64,000 nt of DNA from Paenibacillus pabuli (GCF_023101145.1 NZ_CP073714.1:1116001-1180000), one strand, 5' to 3'. Shown: positions 36,579-45,514, counted from the first letter of the stretch. Notes: a model not told the origin generated them from the sequence alone. A program made the numbers and translations.

Positions 36579-37163
36579 ATGAAAAAATATATGATCCCTC
36601 TCTTGCTCCTGTTGCTTGTCGGTTCAGGGAGTCTGGTTTGGTTGTACTTATATAGCTCATCTACGCGTGAGGCAGCTGAAACAGTCTCCACGGAGACGGA
36701 ACTCCAGCATGCGGAATTATCCGCTTTACCTGATGTCGTTGAGATCAAACGCGAGGGGAAATCCATAAAAATATCCCTTAACGACATTCCTCAGTATAAG
36801 AATTATTTATTGAATGAAGGAGATATCCAAGCGGAGATTGCGCGCACTCAATTTACATCATTGGATGTTCCTTCTTCTAATGTGTATGCGATGCTGAAAT
36901 ATGGCTGTGGGACCAAGGATTGCTCCACCATTTTAGTCCAAACCAATGGGAATAAGAGTGAAAGTCTAACCATGCCTGTCGGCATACTTCAAGATTATAA
37001 AGTTTCATATGATTGGATAGATCATAACCAATTCACTATTGAAACGGCAGCGTTAGAAACAAGCGAATTCTCAGCATTGAAAGACTGGTTTTCTTCCGAA
37101 AATCGCAAAACGAGGAACGTCACAATCCAGCTGAACGTGAACAAACACCTCGATGAATATTGA
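36579..37163 (+). CDS. Membrane-anchored protein of unknown function
   Basis: 194 aa from ATG 36579 (AGGAAG upstream). N-terminal hydrophobic anchor (IPLLLLLLVGSGSLVWLYLY), then an extracytoplasmic domain with one Cys pair (YGCGTKDC) that could form a disulfide. No domain recognised; stands alone. Confidence 0.65.
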   Translation: MKKYMIPLLLLLLVGSGSLVWLYLYSSSTREAAETVSTETELQHAELSALPDVVEIKREGKSIKISLNDIPQYKNYLLNEGDIQAEIARTQFTSLDVPSSNVYAMLKYGCGTKDCSTILVQTNGNKSESLTMPVGILQDYKVSYDWIDHNQFTIETAALETSEFSALKDWFSSENRKTRNVTIQLNVNKHLDEY

Positions 37164-37263
37164 GAGCTACGTAGATTCTCAAGTAACTATAACAGAGGTA
37201 TATGACTGGCATAGTCCACGCAACTCTTTCTTGAAATTTTTACAAACATATGTAAAAATAATT

Positions 37264-37294
37264 AAAAAAGCTGGGAGATCACTCTCCCAGCTTT
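37264..37294 (-). terminator. Terminator for the amidase gene
   Basis: 12-bp perfect stem AAAGCTGGGAGA/TCTCCCAGCTTT with TTTTTTAAT following on the minus strand. Confidence 0.85.
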
Positions 37295-37298
37295 CCAT

Positions 37299-37886
37299 TT
37301 AATTTCCGAAATAATTTTTCAAACCGTTAAGAACGCCTGCGGCAAAATCGAGCGATGCTTCATACATCGGATAATCCAGGTTGGCTAATGCCGTCGAGTT
37401 GGTAATGTACTCCACTTCAATAAGTGCTCTTGGATACGTGGTTCCTGACGGGTATCGCAATACACCAAGAGATCCAACAGCTGCTTTTGTGTCGTCCAGC
37501 ACTCCGCGATCTTTTGTACCCAAAGCGGCAACGACTGCTGTTTGAAGGGTTTGTGCAAAGCTCTTGTCTCCGGAACGCGTTTGAGCATAGTATGTCTCTG
37601 TACCGCTCGCTGTTGTGCTGCCCCCATTCCAGTGAATACTGATAACCGCATCAACTTTCTCGTTTTGTCCTTTTTGCCAGCGATCATTAATGCCTACACT
37701 AGTGTCAGAAGTTCGTGTCATCACTACATCTACACCTGCGTTGGTTAGATACGACTTGACGGAGTTAGCAAAAGTAAACGCCAGATTTTTCTCGTATACC
37801 GTGCTTCCGTTTAATTTGCCGCTCGCTCCGTTGTCTGTACCACCGTGACCTGGATCAATCAGAATTTTTTTCCCTTTCAATGCCAT
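37299..37886 (-). CDS. N-acetylmuramoyl-L-alanine amidase (Amidase_3)
   Basis: 195 aa, a catalytic domain only. Zn ligands in DPGHGGTD (His), VYEKNLAF (Glu) and ISIHWNG (His), and catalytic Glu in RALIEVEYITN. Cleaves the MurNAc-L-Ala bond of peptidoglycan. No signal peptide and no binding domain, as in phage endolysin-like or mother-cell lytic amidases; release would need another route. No phage genes are adjacent. Confidence 0.9.
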   Translation of the reverse strand: MALKGKKILIDPGHGGTDNGASGKLNGSTVYEKNLAFTFANSVKSYLTNAGVDVVMTRTSDTSVGINDRWQKGQNEKVDAVISIHWNGGSTTASGTETYYAQTRSGDKSFAQTLQTAVVAALGTKDRGVLDDTKAAVGSLGVLRYPSGTTYPRALIEVEYITNSTALANLDYPMYEASLDFAAGVLNGLKNYFGN

Positions 37887-37979
37887 GTGTAATCACCTCT
37901 ACGAATTATTTGATTGGCGCCAATCTACTTCATAAAGCGTGATGAACTTATCTAAAAACAACCTACTAAGGAGTAAAGA

Positions 37980-38378
37980 ATGAAAAAAATACTTATCTTT
38001 TTGTTCTCTCTGTCGTTAATTTCTCTCTCTGCCTGTTCTTCAACCAAAAAGGTTGAATTGACCTTATCTTCACCAGTAGAAGGGGCCAAACTCGAAACCA
38101 CTCAATTGCATATGGCTGGAAGTATTTCTGATCAGGATATTTCCTATTTTTTCTATCAGATTGAGGATGGGCATTCTTTTGTTGGCAGCGGTAAGATTGT
38201 TATAGATGAAGGAAAATTTGATGAGACGGTTGAATTTAGTGCTCCTTCAAATGGCAATGGAATGGTAAACTTTTATCTGGATGAAGATCATAATGGATCA
38301 TTCGATGAAGAAATCGACACTGAGAAGGTGCTTCAATCGGTTTCGGTTACTTTTGATGAATCCATCGTACAAAGATAA
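37980..38378 (+). CDS. Lipoprotein of unknown function
   Basis: 132 aa. Signal peptide with lipobox LSAC (Cys19). The mature part is a single beta-sandwich-like domain (LTLSSPVEGAKLETTQLHM ... YFFYQIEDG ... DEDHNGSFDEEIDTE), the last segment resembling a calcium-binding DxDxDG-like loop. AAGGAG precedes ATG 37980. Confidence 0.75.
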   Translation: MKKILIFLFSLSLISLSACSSTKKVELTLSSPVEGAKLETTQLHMAGSISDQDISYFFYQIEDGHSFVGSGKIVIDEGKFDETVEFSAPSNGNGMVNFYLDEDHNGSFDEEIDTEKVLQSVSVTFDESIVQR

Positions 38379-38401
38379 GGACTTTTCACCCTAAAAGTGA
38401 T

Positions 38402-38442
38402 AATAAGACATCAGCCTAATTGTGCTGTTGTCTTATTTTTTT
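38402..38442 (+). terminator. Terminator after the lipoprotein gene
   Basis: AATAAGACATCAGC pairs with GCTGTTGTCTTATT, followed by a T-run. Confidence 0.8.
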
Positions 38443-38465
38443 ATATCTATGGGTCATGGGGATAG

Positions 38466-38487
38466 TCATCCTAAAGGATGATTTTTT
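38466..38487 (+). terminator. Small hairpin with T tract
   Basis: TCATCC/GGATGA around TAAA, followed by TTTTTT. Second terminator in tandem, upstream of the sigma factor gene. Confidence 0.5.
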
Positions 38488-38615
38488 AATTATTTTGTAC
38501 GATATGGAAAAAAATATAGTATAATAAAGGGAACAGATGTTCTTATTTATGGTTGTTTTTTCTCTGGGTAAAAACGCCTTCTTAAATATAAATAATTGAA
38601 GGAGGGGGAGTCATA

Positions 38616-39248
38616 ATGAGTTCCTTAGAGAAGATTTGTCATTACCCAACACATTCGGTCACTGCACAGTTTGAGGAGTACAAGCATCAGAATCCCGCGT
38701 TATTCCATAATCGGGTTGTTCTTAACTTTTTCGAACAGGAGAAGCATCGGAAGTTATTGCTGGAGTCCATGAATGGGGAGGATGGTAAAGAAGAGGAGTT
38801 AAATGAGGCTTTCCGCAAATATTTCTTTCAATTTCGATTTATCAATTATGTCACATCATCGCTCAAGTTCATGAGTATCGATCAGATGCGGCGTAATCAG
38901 CGTTATGCTACCCGAAATGTACTGATCTATGACAGGCCATCCTCGGATGAGTCCAGTACGTGTATCGGTGAGACGATGAGTGGCTATCAAACTTCAGTGG
39001 ATAGTTTAGAGTCGGATGAACGGTCTATGTTTTTTCAGGAGGGCTTTGCGGATGAACATGTGGAGTCGGCATTTGAGAGTTTAACGGATAAGCAGAAACA
39101 TGTCACCACACTATATTATGGACAGGGGTATCACGATCATGAAATTGCGAGCAGACTTCAGGTCAGCCAGCAGGCCATAGCGAAGACAAGAAATACAGCT
39201 CTGAAAAAAATGAAAAGCGTTATAGAGAAAGGAGTAAGCAATGGATAA
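38616..39248 (+). CDS. sigO: SigO-like sigma factor subunit
   Basis: 210 aa; AAGGAGGGGGAG precedes ATG 38616. The C-terminal half has a sigma region 4 HTH (FESLTDKQKHVTTLYYGQG, then DHEIASRLQVSQQAIAKTRN). The N-terminal half has no clear region 2.1-2.4. This matches B. subtilis SigO (YvrI), which works with RsoA as a two-piece sigma factor. The next two genes are YvrJ-like and RsoA-like and overlap it, supporting the call. Confidence 0.75.
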   Translation: MSSLEKICHYPTHSVTAQFEEYKHQNPALFHNRVVLNFFEQEKHRKLLLESMNGEDGKEEELNEAFRKYFFQFRFINYVTSSLKFMSIDQMRRNQRYATRNVLIYDRPSSDESSTCIGETMSGYQTSVDSLESDERSMFFQEGFADEHVESAFESLTDKQKHVTTLYYGQGYHDHEIASRLQVSQQAIAKTRNTALKKMKSVIEKGVSNG

Positions 39249-39420
39249 TAGCGCATTTGCAACTTTTATAGGGGGAATCAGCCAGGTCGGTTTTCCCATC
39301 ATGATTACATTATATTTATTTACCCGATTCGAGAAGAAGCTGGATCAGCTCTCAGTCAATATCAGTACTCTTATAGAGGTAATCAAAGCGGTGATTAAAG
39401 ATGAATCAAAACAACGTTGA
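39241..39420 (+). CDS. yvrJ: YvrJ-family membrane peptide
   Basis: 59 aa, read directly: ATG 39241, overlapping the end of sigO by 8 nt; TGA 39418-39420. One N-terminal helix (FATFIGGISQVGFPIMITLYLF) and an amphipathic tail (TRFEKKLDQLSVNISTLIEVIKAV), as in YvrJ proteins. The family occurs beside sigO/rsoA in Bacillus. Role unknown. Confidence 0.75.
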   Translation: MDNSAFATFIGGISQVGFPIMITLYLFTRFEKKLDQLSVNISTLIEVIKAVIKDESKQR

Positions 39421-39652
39421 ATTCTATGATGCAGTGCGGAGGGCACAGAATGGAGATCGGGAGAGCATGCTTCAAATTATCAGTGCATTTCAACCTATCA
39501 TTCAGCGGATGAGATATCAGGTCAGACCCCAAGAGCGTGACGATCTGTCACAGACCATTGTTGAAGGATTGATCATTAAAATCATGAATTATGAATTGGA
39601 GCATGTACCTACTTACTCGGAGTTCTGCAAACAACTGTTTGATGCCGAATGA
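39401..39652 (+). CDS. rsoA: RsoA-like co-sigma factor
   Basis: 83 aa, overlapping yvrJ by 20 nt. The sequence FYDAVRRAQNGDRESMLQIISAFQPIIQRM ... RDDLSQTIVEGLIIKIMNYE resembles the region 2-like RsoA of B. subtilis, which pairs with SigO to contact core RNA polymerase and the -10 region. Overlapping genes imply coupled production of both halves. Confidence 0.7.
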   Translation: MNQNNVEFYDAVRRAQNGDRESMLQIISAFQPIIQRMRYQVRPQERDDLSQTIVEGLIIKIMNYELEHVPTYSEFCKQLFDAE

Positions 39653-39690
39653 AAGACGAAAGCATATACTTAACTGCCCGAAATCAAAAG

Positions 39691-39747
39691 CCCTGTTATA
39701 TTCCATGGTGTCACTAAGTCACTGTGAAATATAGACAGGGTATTTTT
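39691..39747 (+). terminator. Terminator after the sigO-yvrJ-rsoA operon
   Basis: CCCTGT...ACAGGG with inner TATATT/AAATATA pairing, followed by TATTTTT. Confidence 0.7.
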
Positions 39748-39793
39748 GACAAGCCCCGAATGTGCAACACCTGATGCATTTATACCAGCCTAT

Positions 39794-39834
39794 CAAAAAT
39801 AACCCGGAGGACCTGTAACGGGCTTCCGGGTTAT
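39794..39834 (-). terminator. Terminator for the MFS gene
   Basis: ATAACCCGGA/TCCGGGTTAT 10-bp stem followed by TTTTTGATA on the minus strand. Confidence 0.75.
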
Positions 39835-39846
39835 CGCCTTACATTC

Positions 39847-41103
39847 CTACACATGATGGGTGTTACGCTGATTCTCTGAATGATTCTGCATTTTAAAGGT
39901 GAATAACAGACCAGACAGGATATAGACCAGGCTTAACAAAAGGTAAGGCATTTGTAACGAAAATACTCTATCAAATGTGGTTTCGCTGATTCGCACCAGT
40001 AATCCGCCAAGCAAGGTACCAATGGCACTAATCCCAAAAGACAAAAAGCGAAACACGCTCCCAACCCTGCCGAGCAATTCATTAGGCACGGATCGTTGCA
40101 GAATGGAAGAACGTGTAACGTTGTAGACGATAATGAAAAATGCAGCACAGAAATACAGGGCCCCTACAGCATACGCATTTGTAGTCAGACCTACCACACC
40201 GTAGATGATGCCCATACACAGAATGGATGAAATAATTAATTGTTTTGTGGTCCACTTGTTGCGCATATAAGCCACTGCCTGGCTTCCCACGATGCTGCCA
40301 ATCGTTGCAATGGAGATTAATATACCGAATGCAAAAGCATCCAACTGAAGGACATCTCGTACAAAGAAAATTTGAGTGGCCAGAATGATCGAATACATCA
40401 GCGTAATCGTGACGGACAGAATCGCCAAACCACGGAGAAAACGATCATGATACACATATTGAATCCCGGACCACATCTCCTGTTTCCAATTCTTCATGGG
40501 CTGTGTGCCCTTCTCTGCTGCTTCCCGATTCCCTGGATAAAAGCTTCCCTTTAGGGCGATTAAGAGGAGAAGAGCAATGACAGCTGTGACGGTATCAATG
40601 GCAAAAGGAAAAACAATATGCAGGGTGATGATGAATCCCCCTAGGGCAACACCCAGAATATCACTCGTAATCAGCTGTCCCGCTGTAAACTGCCCGTTGG
40701 CTTTTTCCAATTTGTTCTCGTCTACAAGCTGAGGAATAATGGTCTGTACCGTGCTGTCAAACACAACGCGGCTAAGACCAATCCCGAACATGAACAGAGC
40801 GAGCATCGGAATGCTGATCCATCCACCCCATATACATAACGTCAGGCCAAGAAGAAGAATCATGCGAGTAAAGCCTGCTCCGATCAGCATATGTTTACGA
40901 GAATATCGGTCGATTAGAACGCCCACGGGCAGACTGAAGAGAAGCCAGGGCAAACGAAGTGCCGTCATGGTAACGGAGGCATACAGGGTATCGCTGGTAA
41001 GATTGGAAATGAGCCATGGAACCGCCGCAAGCGTAAGTCCATCACCCAAAAAAGTAAGAGAGAACGCACCAAAGAGTTTAGTATAGTTCGACTTGATCTT
41101 CAT
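39847..41103 (-). CDS. MFS transporter (MefA/enterobactin-exporter-like)
   Basis: 418 aa from ATG 41103 (GGTGGAGG 5 nt upstream). Twelve predicted helices. The MFS motif A region is PVGVLIDRYSRKHMLI between helices 2 and 3, and a second loop, AVAYMRNKWTTKQL, lies mid-protein. The MFS_3 type (macrolide efflux and siderophore export) fits best. Neither neighbour suggests a substrate. Confidence 0.85.
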   Translation of the reverse strand: MKIKSNYTKLFGAFSLTFLGDGLTLAAVPWLISNLTSDTLYASVTMTALRLPWLLFSLPVGVLIDRYSRKHMLIGAGFTRMILLLGLTLCIWGGWISIPMLALFMFGIGLSRVVFDSTVQTIIPQLVDENKLEKANGQFTAGQLITSDILGVALGGFIITLHIVFPFAIDTVTAVIALLLLIALKGSFYPGNREAAEKGTQPMKNWKQEMWSGIQYVYHDRFLRGLAILSVTITLMYSIILATQIFFVRDVLQLDAFAFGILISIATIGSIVGSQAVAYMRNKWTTKQLIISSILCMGIIYGVVGLTTNAYAVGALYFCAAFFIIVYNVTRSSILQRSVPNELLGRVGSVFRFLSFGISAIGTLLGGLLVRISETTFDRVFSLQMPYLLLSLVYILSGLLFTFKMQNHSENQRNTHHV

Positions 41104-41296
41104 AGTTTCCTCCACCATCAGGCTCAGAGTTTTGCTAATTTGTAATGAGTAAAACCATATTTATTCCTTTTAATACAAATTTAAGATATTTTATAGTGTA
41201 GTGCAATCCTAATTTTGTTATTAGAAGGTATAATATGGGTGGAGAAAGACTTCATTCAATTGAAAATTCTGTTGTTTTGAGAAAACAGTTACATGT

Positions 41297-41593
41297 GAGT
41301 ATCCCTATCTCCATGTCAGAGTGGAGCAGTTCTTCAATCCTCAGGGTGCAGGTGAGTTGGTTTCTTGGCTTCAAAAAACCAATTTATACAGGACTATGGA
41401 AGGAGGCTTCTTCAAACAAACCATGTTTCCTGTTACCACGGATCGTTTGCCTCAAGGCATTGGGCACATATTCGACGAATAAAATTGTGACAAGATGCGC
41501 ACTAATGCCGAACAATACTTTAAAACTATGTTTTACGATTCATTTCTAATCACTGCGCAGAAGTTCGAGCATGCGAGCGTTTTGATTTTCTAG
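41297..41593 (+). pseudogene. Decayed gene fragment, family uncertain
   Basis: A 99-codon frame with one internal TAA (41480) and no start. It reads EYPYLHVRVEQFFNPQGAGELVS... GGFFKQTMFPVTTDRLPQGI, then after the stop DKMRTNAEQYFKTMFYDS. The pattern is protein-like and somewhat reminiscent of 2-oxoglutarate/Fe(II) oxygenases, but I cannot place it. The alternative frame at 41235 is less protein-like. Confidence 0.4.
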
Positions 41594-41608
41594 AAAAGAA
41601 ATAATGAT

Positions 41609-41637
41609 TTGACATTTTCTAAGAGGTAAGTTATCTT
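41609..41637 (+). promoter_or_regulatory. SigA-type promoter of the marR-like gene
   Basis: TTGACA (41609-41614), 17-bp spacer, TATCTT (41632-41637), 45 nt before the start codon at 41683. Confidence 0.65.
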
Positions 41638-41645
41638 CGCTTATA

Positions 41646-41663
41646 TAGTTAAGCTATTAACTA
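41646..41663. promoter_or_regulatory. MarR operator, copy 1
   Basis: Perfect palindrome TAGTTAA-GCTA-TTAACTA just after the predicted transcription start of the marR-like gene. The same arms recur at 42294. Confidence 0.75.
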
Positions 41664-41682
41664 AATGGAAAGGACAGAACAG

Positions 41683-42174
41683 ATGGATAATATGCAAGGA
41701 GAGAACTTACTGCCAATGGATCCTGAACAAGATGCGCTGCAGGAATATTTGCTTCGTCTGCCGCTGCCCAATGAGGCTTTTTTTACGATGGTTGAGGCGA
41801 CTGCCAATCTGGTGGCCGTGTCGGAGAAATACTGGCAATCCCAAGGACTGAATGGCGCAAGAATTCGAATACTCGTAGAGATTGCCAAAGATGGAGGAAC
41901 AATGCTTCCTTCAGTGCTTGCCGAAAAAATCGGTGTCACCAAGGCCAACATTAGCTTGCTGCTGACTCCGCTGGAGCGTGATGGTTACATTGCGAGGGCT
42001 GAACATGCCCGGGATGGTCGCAAGACGGTGATTTCCATTACCGATGCAGGACGGACATTATTGAGGGAGCATCTGCCGGGTAACCGTGAAGCTGTGGCTG
42101 GGCAAATGGGCAAGTTGGATGAACAGGAGCAGCATCAGTTGATTGTTTTGTTACAGAAGCTGAACAGGTCTTAA
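41683..42174 (+). CDS. MarR-family transcriptional regulator
   Basis: 163 aa from ATG 41683 (AAAGGA 9 nt upstream; ATG 41665 has no RBS). Winged-helix motif LPSVLAEKIGVTKANISLLLTPLERDGYI with wing RDGRKTVISITDAG. Likely represses itself and the reductase gene downstream through the repeated palindrome at 41646 and 42294. The ligand is unknown; such pairs often respond to quinones or other electrophiles. Confidence 0.85.
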   Translation: MDNMQGENLLPMDPEQDALQEYLLRLPLPNEAFFTMVEATANLVAVSEKYWQSQGLNGARIRILVEIAKDGGTMLPSVLAEKIGVTKANISLLLTPLERDGYIARAEHARDGRKTVISITDAGRTLLREHLPGNREAVAGQMGKLDEQEQHQLIVLLQKLNRS

Positions 42175-42293
42175 TCCTTAATGAAGTTTAAAACGATACT
42201 AAGACCAGTCGATTCTGAGGCAGGATATGTTTGGAAGGGGATGGGATTGGTTCAGCGAGAATGTGTTGTAGTCCGTGAATCACTTTGTCCATT

Positions 42294-42311
42294 TAGTTAA
42301 TAACTTAACTA
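42294..42311. promoter_or_regulatory. MarR operator, copy 2
   Basis: TAGTTAA-TAAC-TTAACTA: arms identical to the copy at 41646. Lies 36 nt before the reductase start codon, over its presumed promoter. Confidence 0.75.
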
Positions 42312-42346
42312 CTTTATGGAATTCATTTACAGGAGGGGAAATCAGG

Positions 42347-43165
42347 ATGACGATCATGATTACCGGAACCACAGGACAATTAGGCAATCTGATTATTGCA
42401 AATCTGTTAGTCAGGGTCCCCGCTACAGAAATTATCGCAGGTGTCCGTAATGGGGGGATGTCCGTAACCTTAAAAGCTTTAAAGGATCAGGGTGGGGAGG
42501 TTCGCTGTATTGACTATGATAGGCCGGAAACGCTACAGAAAGCCTTTGCCGGTGTGAATAAATTGCTGCTGATTTCAAGCTCACATCCCGATGATACAGT
42601 CCGGCTAACTCAACATACAAGTGTAATTCATGCGGCGAAGAACGCTGGAGTTGAACAAATCCTTTATACCAGTTTTGCTTTCCCACAGACGAGTCTTAAA
42701 GGTTCGAGTAGCGTGCATAGACTTACCGAGCAGGGCATATTTGATTCGGGGATGAAGTATACGATTTTGCGCAATGGGCTGTATATTGATTTTGTGAATG
42801 TTCTTGGACTACAGGAGGCGATACAAAGTGGCGTGCTAACAACTCCAGCCGGAGATTGGCGGTTTAATGCGGTTACACGCAGTGATCTTGCACGGGCCAT
42901 TGCGAACGTGCTCGCAGAGAAAGGTCATGAGCAGCGGATATATGAGTTGGTCGCGCCAAAAACTTGGAACTTTGCTGATTTGGCTGAGGTGCTCACAGCA
43001 TTGGCAGATAAACCCGTCATACACATCGAGGATGTGTCGGTACAGCATTGGATCTATCCTTTTTTAAGCAGTATTGATACCGGATCTACGTCTAAGGACC
43101 TTGAGCAATTGATGGGTCAACCGATAACTTCGTTGAAGGAGAGCATTGCACCTTTTCTGAATTAA
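42347..43165 (+). CDS. NmrA/QorB-like NAD(P)H-binding oxidoreductase
   Basis: 272 aa from ATG 42347 (AGGAGGGG upstream). Atypical SDR: Rossmann motif ITGTTGQLG at residues 5-13, then IDYDRPETLQKAF, LLLISSSHPDD and a YTSFAF-type segment. No YxxxK catalytic pair in the usual place, as in NmrA-like proteins and quinone reductase QorB. Regulation by the neighbouring MarR protein is strongly suggested by the shared palindrome. Confidence 0.8.
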   Translation: MTIMITGTTGQLGNLIIANLLVRVPATEIIAGVRNGGMSVTLKALKDQGGEVRCIDYDRPETLQKAFAGVNKLLLISSSHPDDTVRLTQHTSVIHAAKNAGVEQILYTSFAFPQTSLKGSSSVHRLTEQGIFDSGMKYTILRNGLYIDFVNVLGLQEAIQSGVLTTPAGDWRFNAVTRSDLARAIANVLAEKGHEQRIYELVAPKTWNFADLAEVLTALADKPVIHIEDVSVQHWIYPFLSSIDTGSTSKDLEQLMGQPITSLKESIAPFLN

Positions 43166-43220
43166 TCGAATTACATTGGAATGACGTTAAGCCCGTATGA
43201 ATAATGAATGCATTAACTTC

Positions 43221-43234
43221 AAAAAACGCTTACA
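43221..43234 (-). promoter_or_regulatory. cre-like site upstream of galactokinase
   Basis: Minus-strand TGTAAGCGTTTTTT matches 12 of 14 cre consensus positions, 135 nt before the start codon. Confidence 0.4.
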
Positions 43235-43368
43235 AACTTTCAATTCTGCCCTACCTTTTCGGAAACGAAGCTGAGATAATGGAAAAGTAAACGGGCATGA
43301 AGTCATCCCGCTATCAATCATCATTCACGTAGAAAAATAAATGCTGCATATCCATAGGAGGATTATTA

Positions 43369-44667
43369 ATGACTACACAACCATTGGCACTGATCCAATC
43401 CACTTCAGGCCAAGCGCTGCTTGCCCAAATGTATGGTCAGCAACAACTGGAAGAACAGACAGCACGTTACACGAAGCTCAATGAATCATTTGAGCAGTAC
43501 TTCGGCGTACAAGAAGGCAGCAAGCTGTTCAGCGCGGCTGGACGCAGCGAAATTGGGGGAAACCATACGGATCATAACCACGGTAAGGTACTGGCGGGTA
43601 GTATTACGCTGGATACAATTGCAGTGGCTGCACCAACGACGGATTCGGTAATTACCTTTTATTCGGAAGGGTATAACAAGAAATATGGTATCGATCTCAC
43701 AGATTTGGCACCGAAGGCAGAAGACGATGGCACAACGGCGCTGATTCGTGGTATGGCTGCGGGGTTTGGGGAGTTTGGATACAAGGTGGGTGGCTTCCAG
43801 GCATACATCTCCAGTAACGTGTTCTCGGCGTCGGGTCTGAGTTCTTCGGCGTCGTTCGAGATGCTGATCTGTACGATCTTGAATCACTTCTACAACGAGA
43901 GTACGCTGGATGTTGTAACCCTGGCGAAGATTGGTCAATACGCGGAGAATCACTATTGGAACAAACCGTCTGGTCTGCTGGACCAAATGGCTTGTGCCTA
44001 TGGTGGGCTGATTGCAATTGATTTTGAAAATTCGGCACAGCCGGTGATTGAGTCTGTTAAGTGGGATTTCCAGGAGAACGGCTACTCACTCGTGATTGTA
44101 AATACAGGTGGGAATCACGCGGATCTGACCGAGGATTACGCTGCTGTTCCTCATGAGATGAGAGCGGTTGCTGAGGCACTTGGCAGTGAGTACGTCCGTG
44201 AAATTACGGCTGAGGCAATCTATGCCAATCTCAAGCAGGTCCGTGAGGCTGCAGGGGATCGTGCGGTGCTGCGTGCATTGCATTTTCTGGCAGAGAATGA
44301 TCGGGTGGATGGTCAGGTGTCATCACTTCGTGAAGGGCGTTTTGCTGACTTCCTGAAGCTGATTACGGCATCCGGGAATTCTTCCTGGAAGTGGCTCCAG
44401 AATGTATATCAGAGCGGTTCGGTGAAGGAACAGGAGATTGGGATCGCGCTGGCACTGACAGAGAATTATTTGTATAACTTGGGTGATGGCGCATGTCGCA
44501 TCCATGGTGGAGGCTTCGCAGGCGTCATTCTGACGATTCTTCCAAACGAAAAAGTAGGGGAGTATATGTCGTGGATGCACGCCATGCTGGAGACGCCAAT
44601 TATTGTGGTTAATGTGCGCGCGCAGGGTGCGGTATGTTTGAATGAGTTGATTGAAAACGTGGGTTAA
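43369..44667 (+). CDS. galK: Galactokinase (GHMP kinase family)
   Basis: 432 aa; AGGAGG precedes ATG 43369. Galactokinase signature AAGRSEIGGNHTDHNHGKV (about residues 60-78) and GHMP ATP-binding SSNVFSASGLSSSASFE; C-terminal GGGFAGVIL glycine motif. Phosphorylates galactose at C1 (Leloir pathway). It is longer than E. coli GalK and lacks galE or galT neighbours here. The large GH2 enzyme at 9878 could supply galactose, but this is only suggestive. Confidence 0.85.
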   Translation: MTTQPLALIQSTSGQALLAQMYGQQQLEEQTARYTKLNESFEQYFGVQEGSKLFSAAGRSEIGGNHTDHNHGKVLAGSITLDTIAVAAPTTDSVITFYSEGYNKKYGIDLTDLAPKAEDDGTTALIRGMAAGFGEFGYKVGGFQAYISSNVFSASGLSSSASFEMLICTILNHFYNESTLDVVTLAKIGQYAENHYWNKPSGLLDQMACAYGGLIAIDFENSAQPVIESVKWDFQENGYSLVIVNTGGNHADLTEDYAAVPHEMRAVAEALGSEYVREITAEAIYANLKQVREAAGDRAVLRALHFLAENDRVDGQVSSLREGRFADFLKLITASGNSSWKWLQNVYQSGSVKEQEIGIALALTENYLYNLGDGACRIHGGGFAGVILTILPNEKVGEYMSWMHAMLETPIIVVNVRAQGAVCLNELIENVG

Positions 44668-44957
44668 ACCTGTCGGTGTAACACACTGCGATGTTTAACT
44701 TGTATTATTAAACAGTACATTATAGCGGTTCTCCAAATTGACGCTGGTCATGAAAGTGGATCGCTTTTGGCTGTCTACAATGAGGAGAGATAGCTCCATC
44801 CTGACTTGTTCTGGGGGAACGGTCCGTTATTAAAAACTTCAGATCAGGAGTTGGCGAAGATGATTGTGGAACGTGAGCAATCTTATGTTTAGTTCTCTAT
44901 AAAATTCCAAACTTTGGACGGGTTTCCGTGTTAATTAGGTAAGGGAGGGGATGCAAA

Positions 44958-45239
44958 ATGACGACAACCACATTGGATGAGCAGGAAGAGGCGCGTTTGT
45001 ATGATGAGTTGCGACGTGAGCTGGAAGAAGTGGAGGAAGGAAAGCAGCGGCATAAAATGTTGAAGCATATGATCAAGCAGCTCAAGTTTGCCAAATGGCG
45101 AAAAGAACGATTTCACTGGTTTGATCAATATTTCCAGAATGTAAGACCAGCTACACTATGGATCATGCTAGTCACGGGGGCGCTAATGCCAGTTGTGTTG
45201 TTCAGTATGTTTATATGGGTATCCTTGTGGGTGGAATGA
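44958..45239 (+). CDS. Small coiled-coil membrane protein
   Basis: 93 aa; GGGAGGGG precedes ATG 44958. A charged helix (EQEEARLYDELRRELEEVEEG) leads into a C-terminal transmembrane segment (TLWIMLVTGALMPVVLFSMFIWV). No family recognised. Cytoplasmic coiled coil with a membrane tail. Confidence 0.65.
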   Translation: MTTTTLDEQEEARLYDELRRELEEVEEGKQRHKMLKHMIKQLKFAKWRKERFHWFDQYFQNVRPATLWIMLVTGALMPVVLFSMFIWVSLWVE

Positions 45240-45409
45240 TAAAAAAAATCGTAGATGTTTCTTTGAGTTAAGTAGAATTCATTATTTTTACCTCCTATTA
45301 TATATTTCATATTAATCTAACTCTCTTTAATATACATTAAATCTTGGGTTAGGAAAATAAATAGTACCGCTAGGGACTAACATGATCATCATACCTGTTT
45401 TCACAAAAC

Positions 45410-45457
45410 AAAAGTTAGATAGGAATTAGCATTCCCATCTAACTTTTGTTTTTTTGC
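45410..45457. terminator. Bidirectional terminator
   Basis: AAAAGTTAGAT-GGAAT and ATTCC-ATCTAACTTTT arms; GTTTTTTT on the plus side and TTTTGTTTTG on the minus side. Serves the 44958 (+) and 45515 (-) genes. Confidence 0.8.
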
Positions 45458-45514
45458 ATTTGTATAAATAAACATCATTCAATGCATTATTACAGATTAA
45501 TGCGTTCGGACATC

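Noticed and set aside
41235..41549. 104-aa plus-strand ORF starting MGGERLHSIENS
   Set aside because: Unlike a protein in composition; the overlapping frame 41297-41593 is more protein-like.
44740..44892. Protein-like frame DAGHESGSLLAVYNEER, stop, LHPDLFWGNGPLLKTSDQEL
   Set aside because: May be a small gene relic with an internal TAG, but too short and unmatched to call.
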